A program made the position numbers and the translations under genes. The notes under the pieces are model-generated. The model had not been told where the DNA came from, made no database searches, and saw only the letters and a list, made by a program, of their open reading frames with translations. From assembly GCA_963764465.1 (NCBI GenBank), contig CAVXSO010000007.1:868001-932000 (forward strand): 64,000 nucleotides of DNA, read 5' to 3'. Below are positions 39,590-47,991 of the stretch, piece after piece (the first letter of the stretch is position 1; each line of letters starts with the position of its first letter). Source of the DNA: JAJXXT01 sp963764465. Lineage in GTDB: Bacteria > Pseudomonadota > Alphaproteobacteria > Acetobacterales > Acetobacteraceae.

Positions 39590-40909
39590 TCAGTAGCGGT
39601 AGAGGTCGTGCTTGAACGGGCCCTGCTGCGACACACCGATATACCCGGCCTGCTTCGCTGAAAGCTTCGTGAGCCTCGCGCCGACCTTGGCGAGGTGCAA
39701 TGCCGCGACCTTCTCGTCCAGCCGCTTGGGCAGCACGTAGACCTTGCGCTCGTAGGCACCAGGAGCCGCGTTCCACAGCTCGATCTGCGCCAGAACCTGG
39801 TTGCTGAACGAGGCGCTCATCACGAAGCTCGGGTGGCCGGTGGCGTTGCCGAGATTCACCAGCCGCCCCTCGGACAGGACGATCAGGCGCTTGCCGTCCG
39901 GGAAGACCACCTCGTCCACCTGCGGCTTGACGTTCTCCCACTTGTAGTTGCGCAGCGCCCCGATCTGTATTTCGGAATCGAAATGACCGATGTTGCAGAC
40001 GATGGCGCGGTTCTTCATCGCGCGCATGTGGTCGATGGTGATCACGTCGACATTGCCGGTGGCGGTGACGAAGATGTCCGCGCGCGGGGCGGCATCCTCC
40101 ATCGTCACCACCTCGTAGCCCTCCATCGCCGCCTGCAGCGCGCAGATCGGGTCGGCCTCCGTCACCAGCACGCGGCAGCCGGCCTGGCGCAGCGAGGCCG
40201 CGGAGCCCTTGCCTACGTCGCCGAAGCCCGCGACGGTCGCGACCTTGCCGGCCATCATCACGTCCGTGCCGCGGCGGATCGCGTCCACCAGGCTCTCGCG
40301 GCAGCCGTAGAGGTTGTCGAACTTGGACTTGGTGACGCTGTCGTTGACGTTGATCGCGGGCACCAGCAGCGTGCCGTCGCGCTCCATCTCGCGCAGGCGG
40401 TGCACGCCGGTCGTGGTTTCCTCCGACAGGCCGCGCACGTCCTTCATCATGTCGGGGTGCTTCGCGTGCATCACCTGCGTCAGGTCGCCGCCGTCATCGA
40501 GGATCATGTTGGGTGTCCAGACGCCCCCATCCTTGCCGGCGGGCCCCCTGATGGTCTGGTCGATGCACCACCAGAACGAATCCTCGTCCATGCCCTTCCA
40601 CGCGAAGACCGGCGTGCCGGATGCGGCGATCGCGGCCGCCGCGTGGTCCTGCGTCGAGAAGATGTTGCAGGATGACCACCGCACCGAAGCGCCGAGCGCT
40701 TCCAGCGTGCGGATCAGCACCGCGGTCTGGATGGTCATGTGCAGGCAGCCGGCGATGCGCGCACCTGCGAGCGCCTTCGTCGGCCCGAACTCCTGGCGGA
40801 TCGCCATCAGGCCGGGCATCTCGTCCTCGGCCATGGAGATTTCCTTCTCGCCCCAGGCGGCGAGCGAGATGTCGGCGACCTTGTGGTCGGCGATGGTCGA
40901 ATTGGTCAT
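39590..40909 (-). CDS. ahcY: Adenosylhomocysteinase
   Basis: A 439-residue NAD-dependent S-adenosylhomocysteine hydrolase that splits SAH to adenosine and homocysteine in the methyl cycle. Motifs are CLHMTIQTAVLIRTL, WSSCNIFSTQDHAAAAIA, NVNDSVTKSKFDNLYGCRES, the NAD loop VAGFGDVGKGSAA and the C-terminal H-D-L-Y-R-Y. It follows rho by 51 bases; that gap is too short for an SAH riboswitch and none is seen. Confidence 0.97.
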   Translation of the reverse strand: MTNSTIADHKVADISLAAWGEKEISMAEDEMPGLMAIRQEFGPTKALAGARIAGCLHMTIQTAVLIRTLEALGASVRWSSCNIFSTQDHAAAAIAASGTPVFAWKGMDEDSFWWCIDQTIRGPAGKDGGVWTPNMILDDGGDLTQVMHAKHPDMMKDVRGLSEETTTGVHRLREMERDGTLLVPAINVNDSVTKSKFDNLYGCRESLVDAIRRGTDVMMAGKVATVAGFGDVGKGSAASLRQAGCRVLVTEADPICALQAAMEGYEVVTMEDAAPRADIFVTATGNVDVITIDHMRAMKNRAIVCNIGHFDSEIQIGALRNYKWENVKPQVDEVVFPDGKRLIVLSEGRLVNLGNATGHPSFVMSASFSNQVLAQIELWNAAPGAYERKVYVLPKRLDEKVAALHLAKVGARLTKLSAKQAGYIGVSQQGPFKHDLYRY

Positions 40910-40960
40910 GTCGGATTCCGAAATCTGGTGGTGACAGCTTGGGTCGAGCGCGAACGTCCG

Positions 40961-42235
40961 TCAGGTGTTCATCGCGTCGAAGAAATCCTGGTTCGTCTTG
41001 CTGTACTTCAGCTTCTCGAGCAGGAAATCCATCGAATCCATCGGCCCCATCGGGTTGAGGATGCGGCGCAGCACCCACATCTTGGACAGCGTCGCGCGAT
41101 CCACCAGCAGCTCCTCCTTGCGGGTGCCGGACTTGGTGATGTCGATCGCGGGGAAGGTGCGCTTGTCGGAGAGCTTGCGGTCCAGGATGATCTCCGAGTT
41201 GCCGGTGCCCTTGAACTCCTCGAAGATCACCTCGTCCATGCGGCTGCCGGTATCGATCAGCGCGGTCGCGATGATGGTGAGGCTGCCGCCCTCCTCGATG
41301 TTGCGCGCGGCACCGAAGAAGCGCTTCGGCCGCTGCAGCGCGTTGGCATCCACGCCGCCCGTCAGCACCTTGCCCGACGAGGGCACGACGGTGTTGTAGG
41401 CGCGGGCAAGCCGGGTGATGGAGTCGAGCAGGATCACCACGTCGCGCTTGTGCTCGACGAGGCGCTTCGCTTTCTCCAGCACCATCTCCGTCACCTGCAC
41501 GTGGCGGGTCGCCGGCTCGTCGAAGGTGGAGGCGACGACCTCGCCCTTCACCGTGCGCGCCATGTCGGTGACTTCCTCCGGCCGCTCGTCGATGAGCAGC
41601 ACCATGAGGAAGACCTCGGGGTGGTTGGCGGCAATTGCGGTCGCGATGTTCTGCAGCATCACCGTCTTGCCGGTGCGCGGGGGCGCTACGATCAGCGCGC
41701 GCTGGCCCATGCCGATCGGCGCGATCAGGTCGATCACCCGCGGCGTGTAGTCCTTGCTCGGCCCCTTCGCGACGGACTGGAAATTCTCCATTTCCATCTT
41801 GAAGCGCCGCTCGGGGTAGAGCGGCGTCAGGTTGTCGAAGTTGATCCGGTGGCGGACCGCATCCGGGGGCTCGAAATTGATCGTGTTGACCTTGAGCAGG
41901 CAGAAATACCGCTCGCCGTCCTTAGGTGCGCGGATCTGGCCTTCCACGGTGTCGCCGGTACGCAGGCCGAAGCGGCGCACCTGGGCGGGGGAGACGTAGA
42001 TATCGTCCGGACCCGGAAGGTAGTTGCTCTCGGCGCTGCGCAGGAATCCGAATCCGTCCGGCAGGATTTCGAGCGTGCCCTCGCCGTGGATCGCCTGTTC
42101 GTTCTCGGCGAGGTTCTTGAGGATCGCGAACATCATATCCTGCTTGCGCAGGGACGACGCGTTCTCGATTTGCAGCGATTCCGCGAAGCTCAGCAGGTCC
42201 GCGGGGGATTTGGCCTTGAGTTCGGCAAGATGCAT
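40961..42235 (-). CDS. rho: Transcription termination factor Rho
   Basis: A 424-residue hexameric RNA helicase. It has an N-terminal Rho domain (MHLAELKAKSPADLLSFAES), an OB fold with DGFGFLRSAESNYLPGPDDIYVS, Walker A APPRTGKTVML, the Q-loop/R-loop GGVDANALQRPKRFFGAARN and a C-terminal arginine finger (TGSRMDEVIFEEFKGTGN). The ATG at 42235 is chosen because the Rho domain begins there; the frame upstream is unrelated. A sigma-70-type promoter lies about 165 bases upstream. Confidence 0.97.
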   Translation of the reverse strand: MHLAELKAKSPADLLSFAESLQIENASSLRKQDMMFAILKNLAENEQAIHGEGTLEILPDGFGFLRSAESNYLPGPDDIYVSPAQVRRFGLRTGDTVEGQIRAPKDGERYFCLLKVNTINFEPPDAVRHRINFDNLTPLYPERRFKMEMENFQSVAKGPSKDYTPRVIDLIAPIGMGQRALIVAPPRTGKTVMLQNIATAIAANHPEVFLMVLLIDERPEEVTDMARTVKGEVVASTFDEPATRHVQVTEMVLEKAKRLVEHKRDVVILLDSITRLARAYNTVVPSSGKVLTGGVDANALQRPKRFFGAARNIEEGGSLTIIATALIDTGSRMDEVIFEEFKGTGNSEIILDRKLSDKRTFPAIDITKSGTRKEELLVDRATLSKMWVLRRILNPMGPMDSMDFLLEKLKYSKTNQDFFDAMNT

Positions 42236-42640
42236 GGGACCTCTAGGGGGACCTCTCGGGAAGGGGCCTCTGGCGCGCCCTTCGGGGCAAGCCGCGGTCG
42301 CGAGGGTGGGAAAGCTTAGGCGGGGGGAGCCCGCGCCGGGCTGCCGCGGCCGGGCATCGGGGAGGAAGGCGCGGCGAGAAGAAACCGCGCGCGGCAGGCG
42401 GTAGTTAGAGGCGCGGACTCGCTGCGTCAAGGTCCGAGCCGCCAGGCTTCGAACCGTCAGTCTTGGAGCACGGACCCCGAGCGTGCCGGCAACGAGCGTG
42501 CCGCTAACTGGGCCGCCAGGAACGTCGCCGCGCCAGCGGAGGTTGACGCAAGCGACCCCGGCCGCCCACGATCAGCGCCATGACGGGGCCAGCCAATGTG
42601 GCGGCGCGATGATCGCGCCGGCGCTTGCCCGGAGGTAGAG
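42236..42640. other. 405-base intergenic region between rho and the unknown gene at 42641
   Basis: It holds the rho promoter and a leader of about 160 bases on the minus strand, and a Shine-Dalgarno GGAGG for the plus-strand gene at its right end. Several short GC-rich inverted repeats are present, none with a terminator T run. A long Rho leader fits the known self-limitation of rho transcription in other bacteria, but no specific element can be named. No further gene is seen. Confidence 0.5.
42402..42430 (-). promoter_or_regulatory. Sigma-70-type promoter of rho
   Basis: On the minus strand TTGACG (42425-42430) and TAACTA (42402-42407) are spaced by exactly 17 bases. Transcription would start near 42395 and give a leader of about 160 bases. 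Confidence 0.6.
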
Positions 42641-42979
42641 GTGGACGGGCTTCGCAATTATTTCGGCCTTGTTGCGGGGATCTGGCGTTCCATCCTGGTG
42701 GTGGCGCTGGGGATTTTCGCGGCCGGCCTTGCCGTCGCGTATGGAGCCCCGGCGTTCCCCGTCGTGATCCTGTTCGTCGACCTCCTGGTGTTCTGGCACA
42801 TCCGGCTGCTGGTGTCCGAGCAACGCCGGGAAGTGCTGCTGGACGAGGCCGCGTTCCATGCCGCGGCGCTGGAGATTGCCGTGGTGAAGGCGCCGCATCG
42901 CGACCGGCTGGCGCCAGCACAGGCCGCGCTGCCGTTCAGCCAATGGGTCTCGGAAATCCGCTCGGGGCGGCCCGGATGA
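42641..42979 (+). CDS. Small membrane protein of unknown function
   Basis: A 112-residue protein from a GTG with GGAGG five bases upstream. Two hydrophobic helices (SILVVALGIFAAGLAVAYGA, FPVVILFVDLLVFWHIRLLV) are followed by a charged tail with the E-Q-R-R-E-V-L-L-D-E stretch. Not recognised. The last four bases overlap the next gene, so the two form a pair. Confidence 0.55.
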   Translation: MDGLRNYFGLVAGIWRSILVVALGIFAAGLAVAYGAPAFPVVILFVDLLVFWHIRLLVSEQRREVLLDEAAFHAAALEIAVVKAPHRDRLAPAQAALPFSQWVSEIRSGRPG

Positions 42980-43524
42980 GCGTGCTTGGCTGGATCTGGC
43001 CGCTGCTGGCGGGTGCCGCCGCCGCCTGGTTCCTCGGCGCGCGCGTCGCGGCGCATGGGCGTTCGCTACGCCGCGCGGCGCAGCGTGCCGAGGCGGAGGG
43101 CCTGCTTGCCCGGCATGGCGCGGCGCTGCGGCGGTTCCTGGGCGATTCCGCGGCGCCAGACGTGCTGCAGCGGCTGCTGCTGGTCTATAGCGACGCGATG
43201 CAGGAGCAGGGAGTCGTCGTCCGCCTGGCGCGTGGCGCCGTGGCCGGGCACCTCACGCGCATGCCGGACGCGATCGAGTACCAGGACCTTGCGGAGGCAG
43301 CGCAGCGCCTGGCCCTGGCGCGGCCGGACCTCGCCGAGGATTTCGCGCGCGCGATGACGACGGGCCTGCTGGCCGCCCTGCTGCGCTGCACGGAAGCCGC
43401 GGCGGTGACGGACGCCGTGCTCGCCGCCTTCGCCACCACACCGCAGCGCGAGCTGACCTATGCCGTCACCGCGGCGCGACTCAGGGACCAGGCGGCGCTG
43501 GGCTTCCTGCCGGAAATGGCGTGA
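42976..43524 (+). CDS. Membrane-anchored helical protein of unknown function
   Basis: A 182-residue protein: one N-terminal helix (VLGWIWPLLAGAAAAWFLGA) then an Ala/Arg/Leu-rich helical domain. The ATG overlaps the previous stop (ATGA). No known motif is visible. It overlaps the convergent acetyltransferase gene by 44 bases. Because the pair sits beside rho and the heme block it may be conserved in relatives, but no function can be given. Confidence 0.55.
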   Translation: MSVLGWIWPLLAGAAAAWFLGARVAAHGRSLRRAAQRAEAEGLLARHGAALRRFLGDSAAPDVLQRLLLVYSDAMQEQGVVVRLARGAVAGHLTRMPDAIEYQDLAEAAQRLALARPDLAEDFARAMTTGLLAALLRCTEAAAVTDAVLAAFATTPQRELTYAVTAARLRDQAALGFLPEMA

Positions 43525-43951
43525 CGCGTCGTATCATCTGTCGCGCGGGATCGGGAAACGGGCCGAATCCGAACCGCGCGTAAAGCTCGTGCGCGTCGCT
43601 GGTCGAAAGCGTCCAGCGGCTGACGGCGGCGAGTTCCGGGTGCGCGAACATCGCCGCAAGCAGCGCCTTGCCCAGCCCCCGGCCGCGATGCGCGGGCAGC
43701 ACGAACACGTCCGTCAGGTGCCCGATCAGCGTCCGGTCCGTGACCAGGCGCAGGAACCCGGCCTGCGCGCCTCCGGCGGCATAGGCGCCGAGGGTGAAGC
43801 TGTTGGCAATCGCCCGCTCGACCGTGGCGAACGCGCGCCCCTTCGCCCAGTAGGATTCCTCAGCGAGGAAGCGATGGATCGCCACGCGATCGAGCCGCTC
43901 CGGCATATCGCTGATCTCGTAGTCGCCGGCACGGACGAGATAACCGGTCAT
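43481..43951 (-). CDS. GNAT-family N-acetyltransferase
   Basis: A 156-residue GNAT protein. The acetyl-CoA-binding loop is VFVLPAHRGRGLGKALLAAM at about residue 91 (R-G-x-G-L/K), followed by RWTLSTSDAHELYARFGFGP. This layout resembles the small GNAT proteins that acetylate amino acids or antibiotics; the substrate is not known. The ATG at 43951 overlaps the ppa stop by four bases. Confidence 0.85.
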   Translation of the reverse strand: MTGYLVRAGDYEISDMPERLDRVAIHRFLAEESYWAKGRAFATVERAIANSFTLGAYAAGGAQAGFLRLVTDRTLIGHLTDVFVLPAHRGRGLGKALLAAMFAHPELAAVSRWTLSTSDAHELYARFGFGPFPDPARQMIRRVTPFPAGSPAPPGP

Positions 43952-44472
43952 GCCGCGCGCGCGATCGCCTCGGTGATCAGGCGCCGCGCTTCCGCGGCGT
44001 CTCCCCAACCCGCCAGTTTCACCCACTTGCCTTTCTCGAGATCCTTGTAGTGCTCAAAGAAGTGCTGGATCTGCTCCAGCGTGATCACCGGCAGGTCGGT
44101 GTAGTTGCGGACATGCTCGTAGCGTCGCGTGAGCCGCGGCGCGGGGACGGCGACGATCTTCTCGTCGATCCCGGCCTCGTCCTGCATGCGCAGCACGCCG
44201 ATCGGGCGGACGTTGATCACGGCACCCGGAACGATCGGACGCGTGTTGGCGATCAGCACGTCGATCGGGTCACCGTCCTCGGAGAGCGTGTGCGGCACGA
44301 AGCCGTAATTCCCCGGGTAGCGCATCGGCGTGTACAGGAAGCGGTCCACCACCAGCGTGCCGGCCTTCTTGTCCATCTCGTACTTGATCGGCTCACCGCC
44401 GATCGCAACCTCGATGACGACGTTGATGTCCTCCGGCGGATTCGTGCCGATGGCGATGGCATCCAGGTTCAT
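43948..44472 (-). CDS. ppa: Inorganic pyrophosphatase (family I)
   Basis: A 174-residue soluble enzyme that hydrolyses pyrophosphate with Mg2+. The signature EDGDPIDVLI near residue 65 holds the metal-binding Asp residues; KYEMDKKAGTLVVDRFLYTP and YPGNYGFVPHTL are the usual N-terminal part. The length matches the bacterial family. It lies 20 bases after hemJ. Confidence 0.96.
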   Translation of the reverse strand: MNLDAIAIGTNPPEDINVVIEVAIGGEPIKYEMDKKAGTLVVDRFLYTPMRYPGNYGFVPHTLSEDGDPIDVLIANTRPIVPGAVINVRPIGVLRMQDEAGIDEKIVAVPAPRLTRRYEHVRNYTDLPVITLEQIQHFFEHYKDLEKGKWVKLAGWGDAAEARRLITEAIARAA

Positions 44473-44492
44473 GGCGCTCTCGCGGCGTTGTC

Positions 44493-44939
44493 TCAGAACG
44501 GCTTGACGATGACGAGCACGACGATCGCGACCAGAAGCAGCGTCGGAATCTCGTTGGCGATGCGGTAGAATTTCTCGGGCCGGCGGTTGCGGTCGTTGAG
44601 GAAGTCGCGCCGCCAGCGCGCGCAGGCGCCGTGAAAGCCGGTCATCAGCAGCACGAGGACGAATTTCACGGGAAACCACAGCGCGTGCATGTCCACCACG
44701 CCGGGGATGCCCGCCATCAGCAGGCCGGCGATCCAGGTCACGATCATCGCCGGCGTGGTGATCTGCTTCAGCAGCCGGCGCTCCATCACCTTGAAGCGCT
44801 CGCCCTCGGCCGATCCCGGTGCAACCTGGCAATGATAGACGTAGAGGCGCGGCAGGTAGAACAGCCCGCTCATCCACGCGACCATCGCGATCAGGTGCAG
44901 CGCCTTGATCCATAGCAGATAGGGGGCAAGAAAACTCAT
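44493..44939 (-). CDS. hemJ: Protoporphyrinogen IX oxidase HemJ
   Basis: A 148-residue four-helix membrane protein. LLWIKALHLIAMVAWMSGLFYLPRLYVYH holds the conserved His and the W-x-x-G-L-F-Y-L-P-R-L motif, WFPVKFVLVLLMTGFHG lies mid-protein, and RIANEIPTLLLVAIVVLVIVKPF closes it. HemJ is the usual alphaproteobacterial enzyme for the penultimate step of heme synthesis, here adjacent to hemH and hemE. The ATG at 44939 overlaps the upstream HAD gene by four bases. Confidence 0.93.
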   Translation of the reverse strand: MSFLAPYLLWIKALHLIAMVAWMSGLFYLPRLYVYHCQVAPGSAEGERFKVMERRLLKQITTPAMIVTWIAGLLMAGIPGVVDMHALWFPVKFVLVLLMTGFHGACARWRRDFLNDRNRRPEKFYRIANEIPTLLLVAIVVLVIVKPF

Positions 44940-45616
44940 CGTCCGGGACTCCCGCTCATCGTGGCCTCGATCACGCCCGTGAGTTCCGCGAGGTGGCGGA
45001 TCACGCGCGCGCCGGCCCGCGCATGCGGCTGCTCGTCGCCATGGCGCACGAGGGCGACCACCGCCATGCCGGCCGCGCGGGCGCCGGCGATACCCACGAG
45101 GCTGTCCTCGACGACGAGGCACGCCTCCGGTGCGATGCCCTCCGCCGCCGCGGCGGCAAGAAACAGGTCCGGCGCCGGCTTGCCACGGGGTACGTCCTCG
45201 AAACTGTGCACACGGCCGGTAGCGTCAAGCCCAATGCGGCCGAGCTTGGCGGCAAGTTCCAGGCGCGAGGAATTGGAGGCAACGCGCCACGGCAGGCCGA
45301 GCGCGCGGACCGCTTCCACCGCATCGTGTGCGCCGGGAACGGCAACCGCTTCCGTCAGCATGGCCGATGCGACACGATCCGCGACCGCGGTGATCCAGCG
45401 CGATGCCATGTCCTCGCCCAGCCGCGCGGCGACCGTGGGGCGCATGTCCGGCAGGGACTGGCCGAGAAACAGCCGCTGCGAATCCTCCGCCGTCATCGCC
45501 CAGCCAAGCTCCGTGAGGCTTGCCGCGACGATGCGGTTGGCGACCGGCTCGCTGTCCACGAGCACCCCGTCGCAATCGAAGATCACCAGGCCCCAGGGGT
45601 TGGGCTGGGCGCTCAC
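44936..45616 (-). CDS. HAD-family phosphatase (beta-phosphoglucomutase/Gph-like)
   Basis: A 226-residue HAD hydrolase of the cap-containing subfamily. Motif I is IFDCDGVLVDSEP, motif II the Ser in VASNSSRLEL, motif III the Lys in PRGKPAPDLFL, and motif IV LVVEDSLVGI. It dephosphorylates a small phospho-metabolite that is not identified. The GTG at 45616 overlaps the hemH stop (GTGA) and is preferred to a longer frame. Confidence 0.85.
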   Translation of the reverse strand: MSAQPNPWGLVIFDCDGVLVDSEPVANRIVAASLTELGWAMTAEDSQRLFLGQSLPDMRPTVAARLGEDMASRWITAVADRVASAMLTEAVAVPGAHDAVEAVRALGLPWRVASNSSRLELAAKLGRIGLDATGRVHSFEDVPRGKPAPDLFLAAAAAEGIAPEACLVVEDSLVGIAGARAAGMAVVALVRHGDEQPHARAGARVIRHLAELTGVIEATMSGSPGR

Positions 45617-46686
45617 GCCCGTGATCCCGCCCTGGAGGAGGCGCCGTGGTGCGGGCAGTCCCGATGCTCGGCACCGCAGGTGCCATTCGGGCGCAGGGCA
45701 CAAAGCCCGGGTCCCTGGCCGCGCGCGCGCCGTACCAGGCCCGCGAGAGCGGCAATGAAGGCCGGGTCCGCGTTCGGCACCGGCGCGCGGAAATAGCCCG
45801 GTACGCCCTGCTTTTCCGCCAGCTCCCGGTACTCGACGTCGAGTTCCACCAGTGTCTCGCTATGGTCGGAAACGAAGGCGATCGGCACTACCAGGACCGC
45901 GACCTTGTCATGCGCGGCTCGCTCGATTTCCGCGTCCGTCGAAGGACCGAGCCATTTCTGCGGCGTCACGCGCGACTGGAAGCAGACCACGGCATCGAGG
46001 TCCGGGATACCCATGGCAGCGATCACGGCGGCGACGCTCGCACGGATCTGCATCTCGTAGGGGTCGCCGGCGCGGACGATGGATTCCGGCAGGCCATGCG
46101 CGGAAAACAGCACCCGCAGGCCGGTTTCCGCCGGCACCGCCGCCCGCGCCTGGTCCCACGCATGGCGCGCCTGGGCGGCAATGGACCCGACATAGCCCGG
46201 ATCGTCCGGGTAGCAGCAGATGGTGGTGACGGGCGCCACCAACCCGGCGCGCGCCGCGGCATCCCGCCAGGCGGCCAGTGAGCTGCCGGTGGTGGTGGTG
46301 GAAAACTGGGGATAGAGCGGCAGCAGCAGCACTTCGGACGGGCGCCAGGCAGCGACCTCGCGCGCAACCGCATCGCTCATCGGGTGCCAGTAGCGCATGG
46401 CGATGAAGCAGCGTGCCTCGAGTTCCGGCAGGGCTGCTTCCAGCGCCTCAGCCTGTCCCTGGGTGAGGCGCAGGAGCGGCGACGATCCGCCCAGGATCGC
46501 ATAATTCGCGCTCGCTGGGCCCGCGCGCCGCGCCGCGATCAGGCGTGACAGGAAGGGCCGCAGGATCGGGCCGACGCGCAGGATCGCAGGGTCGGCAAAC
46601 AGGTTGCGCAGGAATGGGCGCACGGCCTCGGGCCGGTCGGGCCCGCCGAGGTTGAACAGGACAATGGCGATGCGTGGCCGGGTCAC
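45613..46686 (-). CDS. hemH: Ferrochelatase
   Basis: A 357-residue enzyme inserting Fe2+ into protoporphyrin IX. The catalytic His is in VLFSAHGLPESIV and the acidic metal path in FVSDHSETLVELDVEY. LLPLYPQFSTTTTGSSL is the family signature. The C-terminal extension has three clustered Cys (CALRPNGTCGAEHRDC), which may bind the [2Fe-2S] cluster reported for several bacterial ferrochelatases. It sits between hemE and the HAD/hemJ genes. Confidence 0.96.
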   Translation of the reverse strand: MTRPRIAIVLFNLGGPDRPEAVRPFLRNLFADPAILRVGPILRPFLSRLIAARRAGPASANYAILGGSSPLLRLTQGQAEALEAALPELEARCFIAMRYWHPMSDAVAREVAAWRPSEVLLLPLYPQFSTTTTGSSLAAWRDAAARAGLVAPVTTICCYPDDPGYVGSIAAQARHAWDQARAAVPAETGLRVLFSAHGLPESIVRAGDPYEMQIRASVAAVIAAMGIPDLDAVVCFQSRVTPQKWLGPSTDAEIERAAHDKVAVLVVPIAFVSDHSETLVELDVEYRELAEKQGVPGYFRAPVPNADPAFIAALAGLVRRARGQGPGLCALRPNGTCGAEHRDCPHHGASSRAGSRA

Positions 46687-46723
46687 GGGCCCGGTCTAGC
46701 CGTAATTGCTGCGATGCAAAACG

Positions 46724-47731
46724 TCATTGCGCGCGTACCAGCTGAACCAGCCGGGCAACATTCTCGGGCGGCGTTTCCTTCAGGATGCCGTGGCCGAGGT
46801 TGAAGATGTGCGGACGGTTGCCAACGGCACGGCGGACAGCGGCGACCTCGCGTTCCAGCGCCGCCCCTCCCGCCAGCAGCGCCAACGGGTCCAGATTGCC
46901 CTGAACCACGAGACCAGGCGGCAAGGTGGCGGGGTTGGTCTGCGTATCCATGCCCACGGCCCGGACGCCGCTCTCGCTTGCATAGGCGGCGAGGCTGGCG
47001 CCAGCGAGACGCGGAAAGCCGATCACGGGAACGGTGGGGAACCGCGCGCGGATCGCCGCCGTGATGCGCCGCGCCGGGGCGATGACATGGGTGGCAAAGA
47101 GGCTCGGCGGAAGCAGGCCGGCCCAGGTATCGAACAGCATCACCGCCTCGGCCCCGGCCTCGATCTGTCCGGCGAGGGTTTCGATCGTGCCTTCGGTCAG
47201 GAGGTCGATCAGGGCGGCGATGAAGCCGGGATCGCGGAAGGAAAGCATGCGGGCCTGGTGAAAGTCGCCGCCGCGACCGTCCACCATGTAGCAGGCAACG
47301 GTAAAGGGAGCGCCGGCGAAGCCGATGAGCGCGGCATCGCCCACTTCGCGTGCGATCAGCCGTACGGCTTCGCGTACCGGGGCTGTGCGTTCGACGATGC
47401 GGTCCAGGCGCAGGGTGGCAAGGCCCGCCGCGTCGCGGATCGGCGGCATGCGCGGCCCCTCGCCTTCCTCGTACGTGACGGCATGGCCCATGGCCCAGTT
47501 CAGCACAAAAATGTCGCTGAACAGGATCGCGGCATCGAAGCCGTAGCGACGCAGTGGCTGCAAGGTGACCTCGGCCGCCAGCTCCGGCGTGAGGCACAAC
47601 TCCAGGAACCCGCCGGCCTTTGCCCGCGTGGCCCGGTATTCCGGCAGGTAGCGACCGGCCTGGCGCATCAGCCAGAGCGGCGGGGGGTCGAGCCGTTCGC
47701 CGTCCAGGACACGCAGGAGCCGTTTGGTCAT
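46724..47731 (-). CDS. hemE: Uroporphyrinogen decarboxylase
   Basis: A 335-residue cytosolic enzyme converting uroporphyrinogen III to coproporphyrinogen III. Signature 1 is LWLMRQAGRYLPEYR (about residue 20) and signature 2 GFAGAPFTVACYMVDG (about 140); the catalytic Asp lies in LFSDI. The ATG at 47731 is preferred to an upstream one at 47779 because the family starts here. The gap to the divergent ppsR is the probable chromosome origin. Confidence 0.96.
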   Translation of the reverse strand: MTKRLLRVLDGERLDPPPLWLMRQAGRYLPEYRATRAKAGGFLELCLTPELAAEVTLQPLRRYGFDAAILFSDIFVLNWAMGHAVTYEEGEGPRMPPIRDAAGLATLRLDRIVERTAPVREAVRLIAREVGDAALIGFAGAPFTVACYMVDGRGGDFHQARMLSFRDPGFIAALIDLLTEGTIETLAGQIEAGAEAVMLFDTWAGLLPPSLFATHVIAPARRITAAIRARFPTVPVIGFPRLAGASLAAYASESGVRAVGMDTQTNPATLPPGLVVQGNLDPLALLAGGAALEREVAAVRRAVGNRPHIFNLGHGILKETPPENVARLVQLVRAQ

Positions 47732-47991
47732 GTCGTCAATTCCAGAAGAGAGTAATTTAAAGGGATGTGGCGGTAGCAAGCCTGTGGGTTGTGGGGAACC
47801 CCGCGAACCGCTGGTTCGCCAAGAGGATCTCCACAGGCATGTCGGCCGCGGATGGCCTGAAATTACATGTCTGTTGGCGGTTCTGCACGTTCAGGGCATA
47901 TCTCAGCACGGGTTTTCCCGTGGAAGCACCTGTCCCCGCAATCCGGACCGGCCGGGATGCGGCGCGAAGTTATCCCCGTTATCCTTACCGC
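47732..47991. other. Candidate chromosomal replication origin (oriC) between hemE and ppsR
   Basis: The 260-base divergent gap contains several 9-mers within two changes of the DnaA box TTATCCACA: TGTGGGGAA (47790-47798, reverse), ATCTCCACA (47827-47835), and the abutting TTATCCCCG (47970-47978) and TTATCCTTA (47979-47987). A short AT-rich stretch (TAATTTAAAGG, about 47753-47763) and two perfect hairpins (GCGAACC-GCT-GGTTCGC at 47803-47819, CACGGG-TTTT-CCCGTG at 47907-47922) are also present. In Caulobacter and Rickettsia the origin lies between hemE and the RP001 homologue, to my knowledge a PpsR-type gene. None of the boxes is perfect, so this rests mainly on gene order. Confidence 0.55.

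Noticed and set aside
39367..39941. Longer frames over the ahcY 3' end
   Set aside because: They run out of frame through ahcY. Only the short 39252-39464 frame, which starts after ahcY, has plausible coding character.
40910..40960. SAH riboswitch before ahcY
   Set aside because: Only 51 bases separate rho and ahcY, and no SAH or SAM riboswitch core could be seen on the minus strand.
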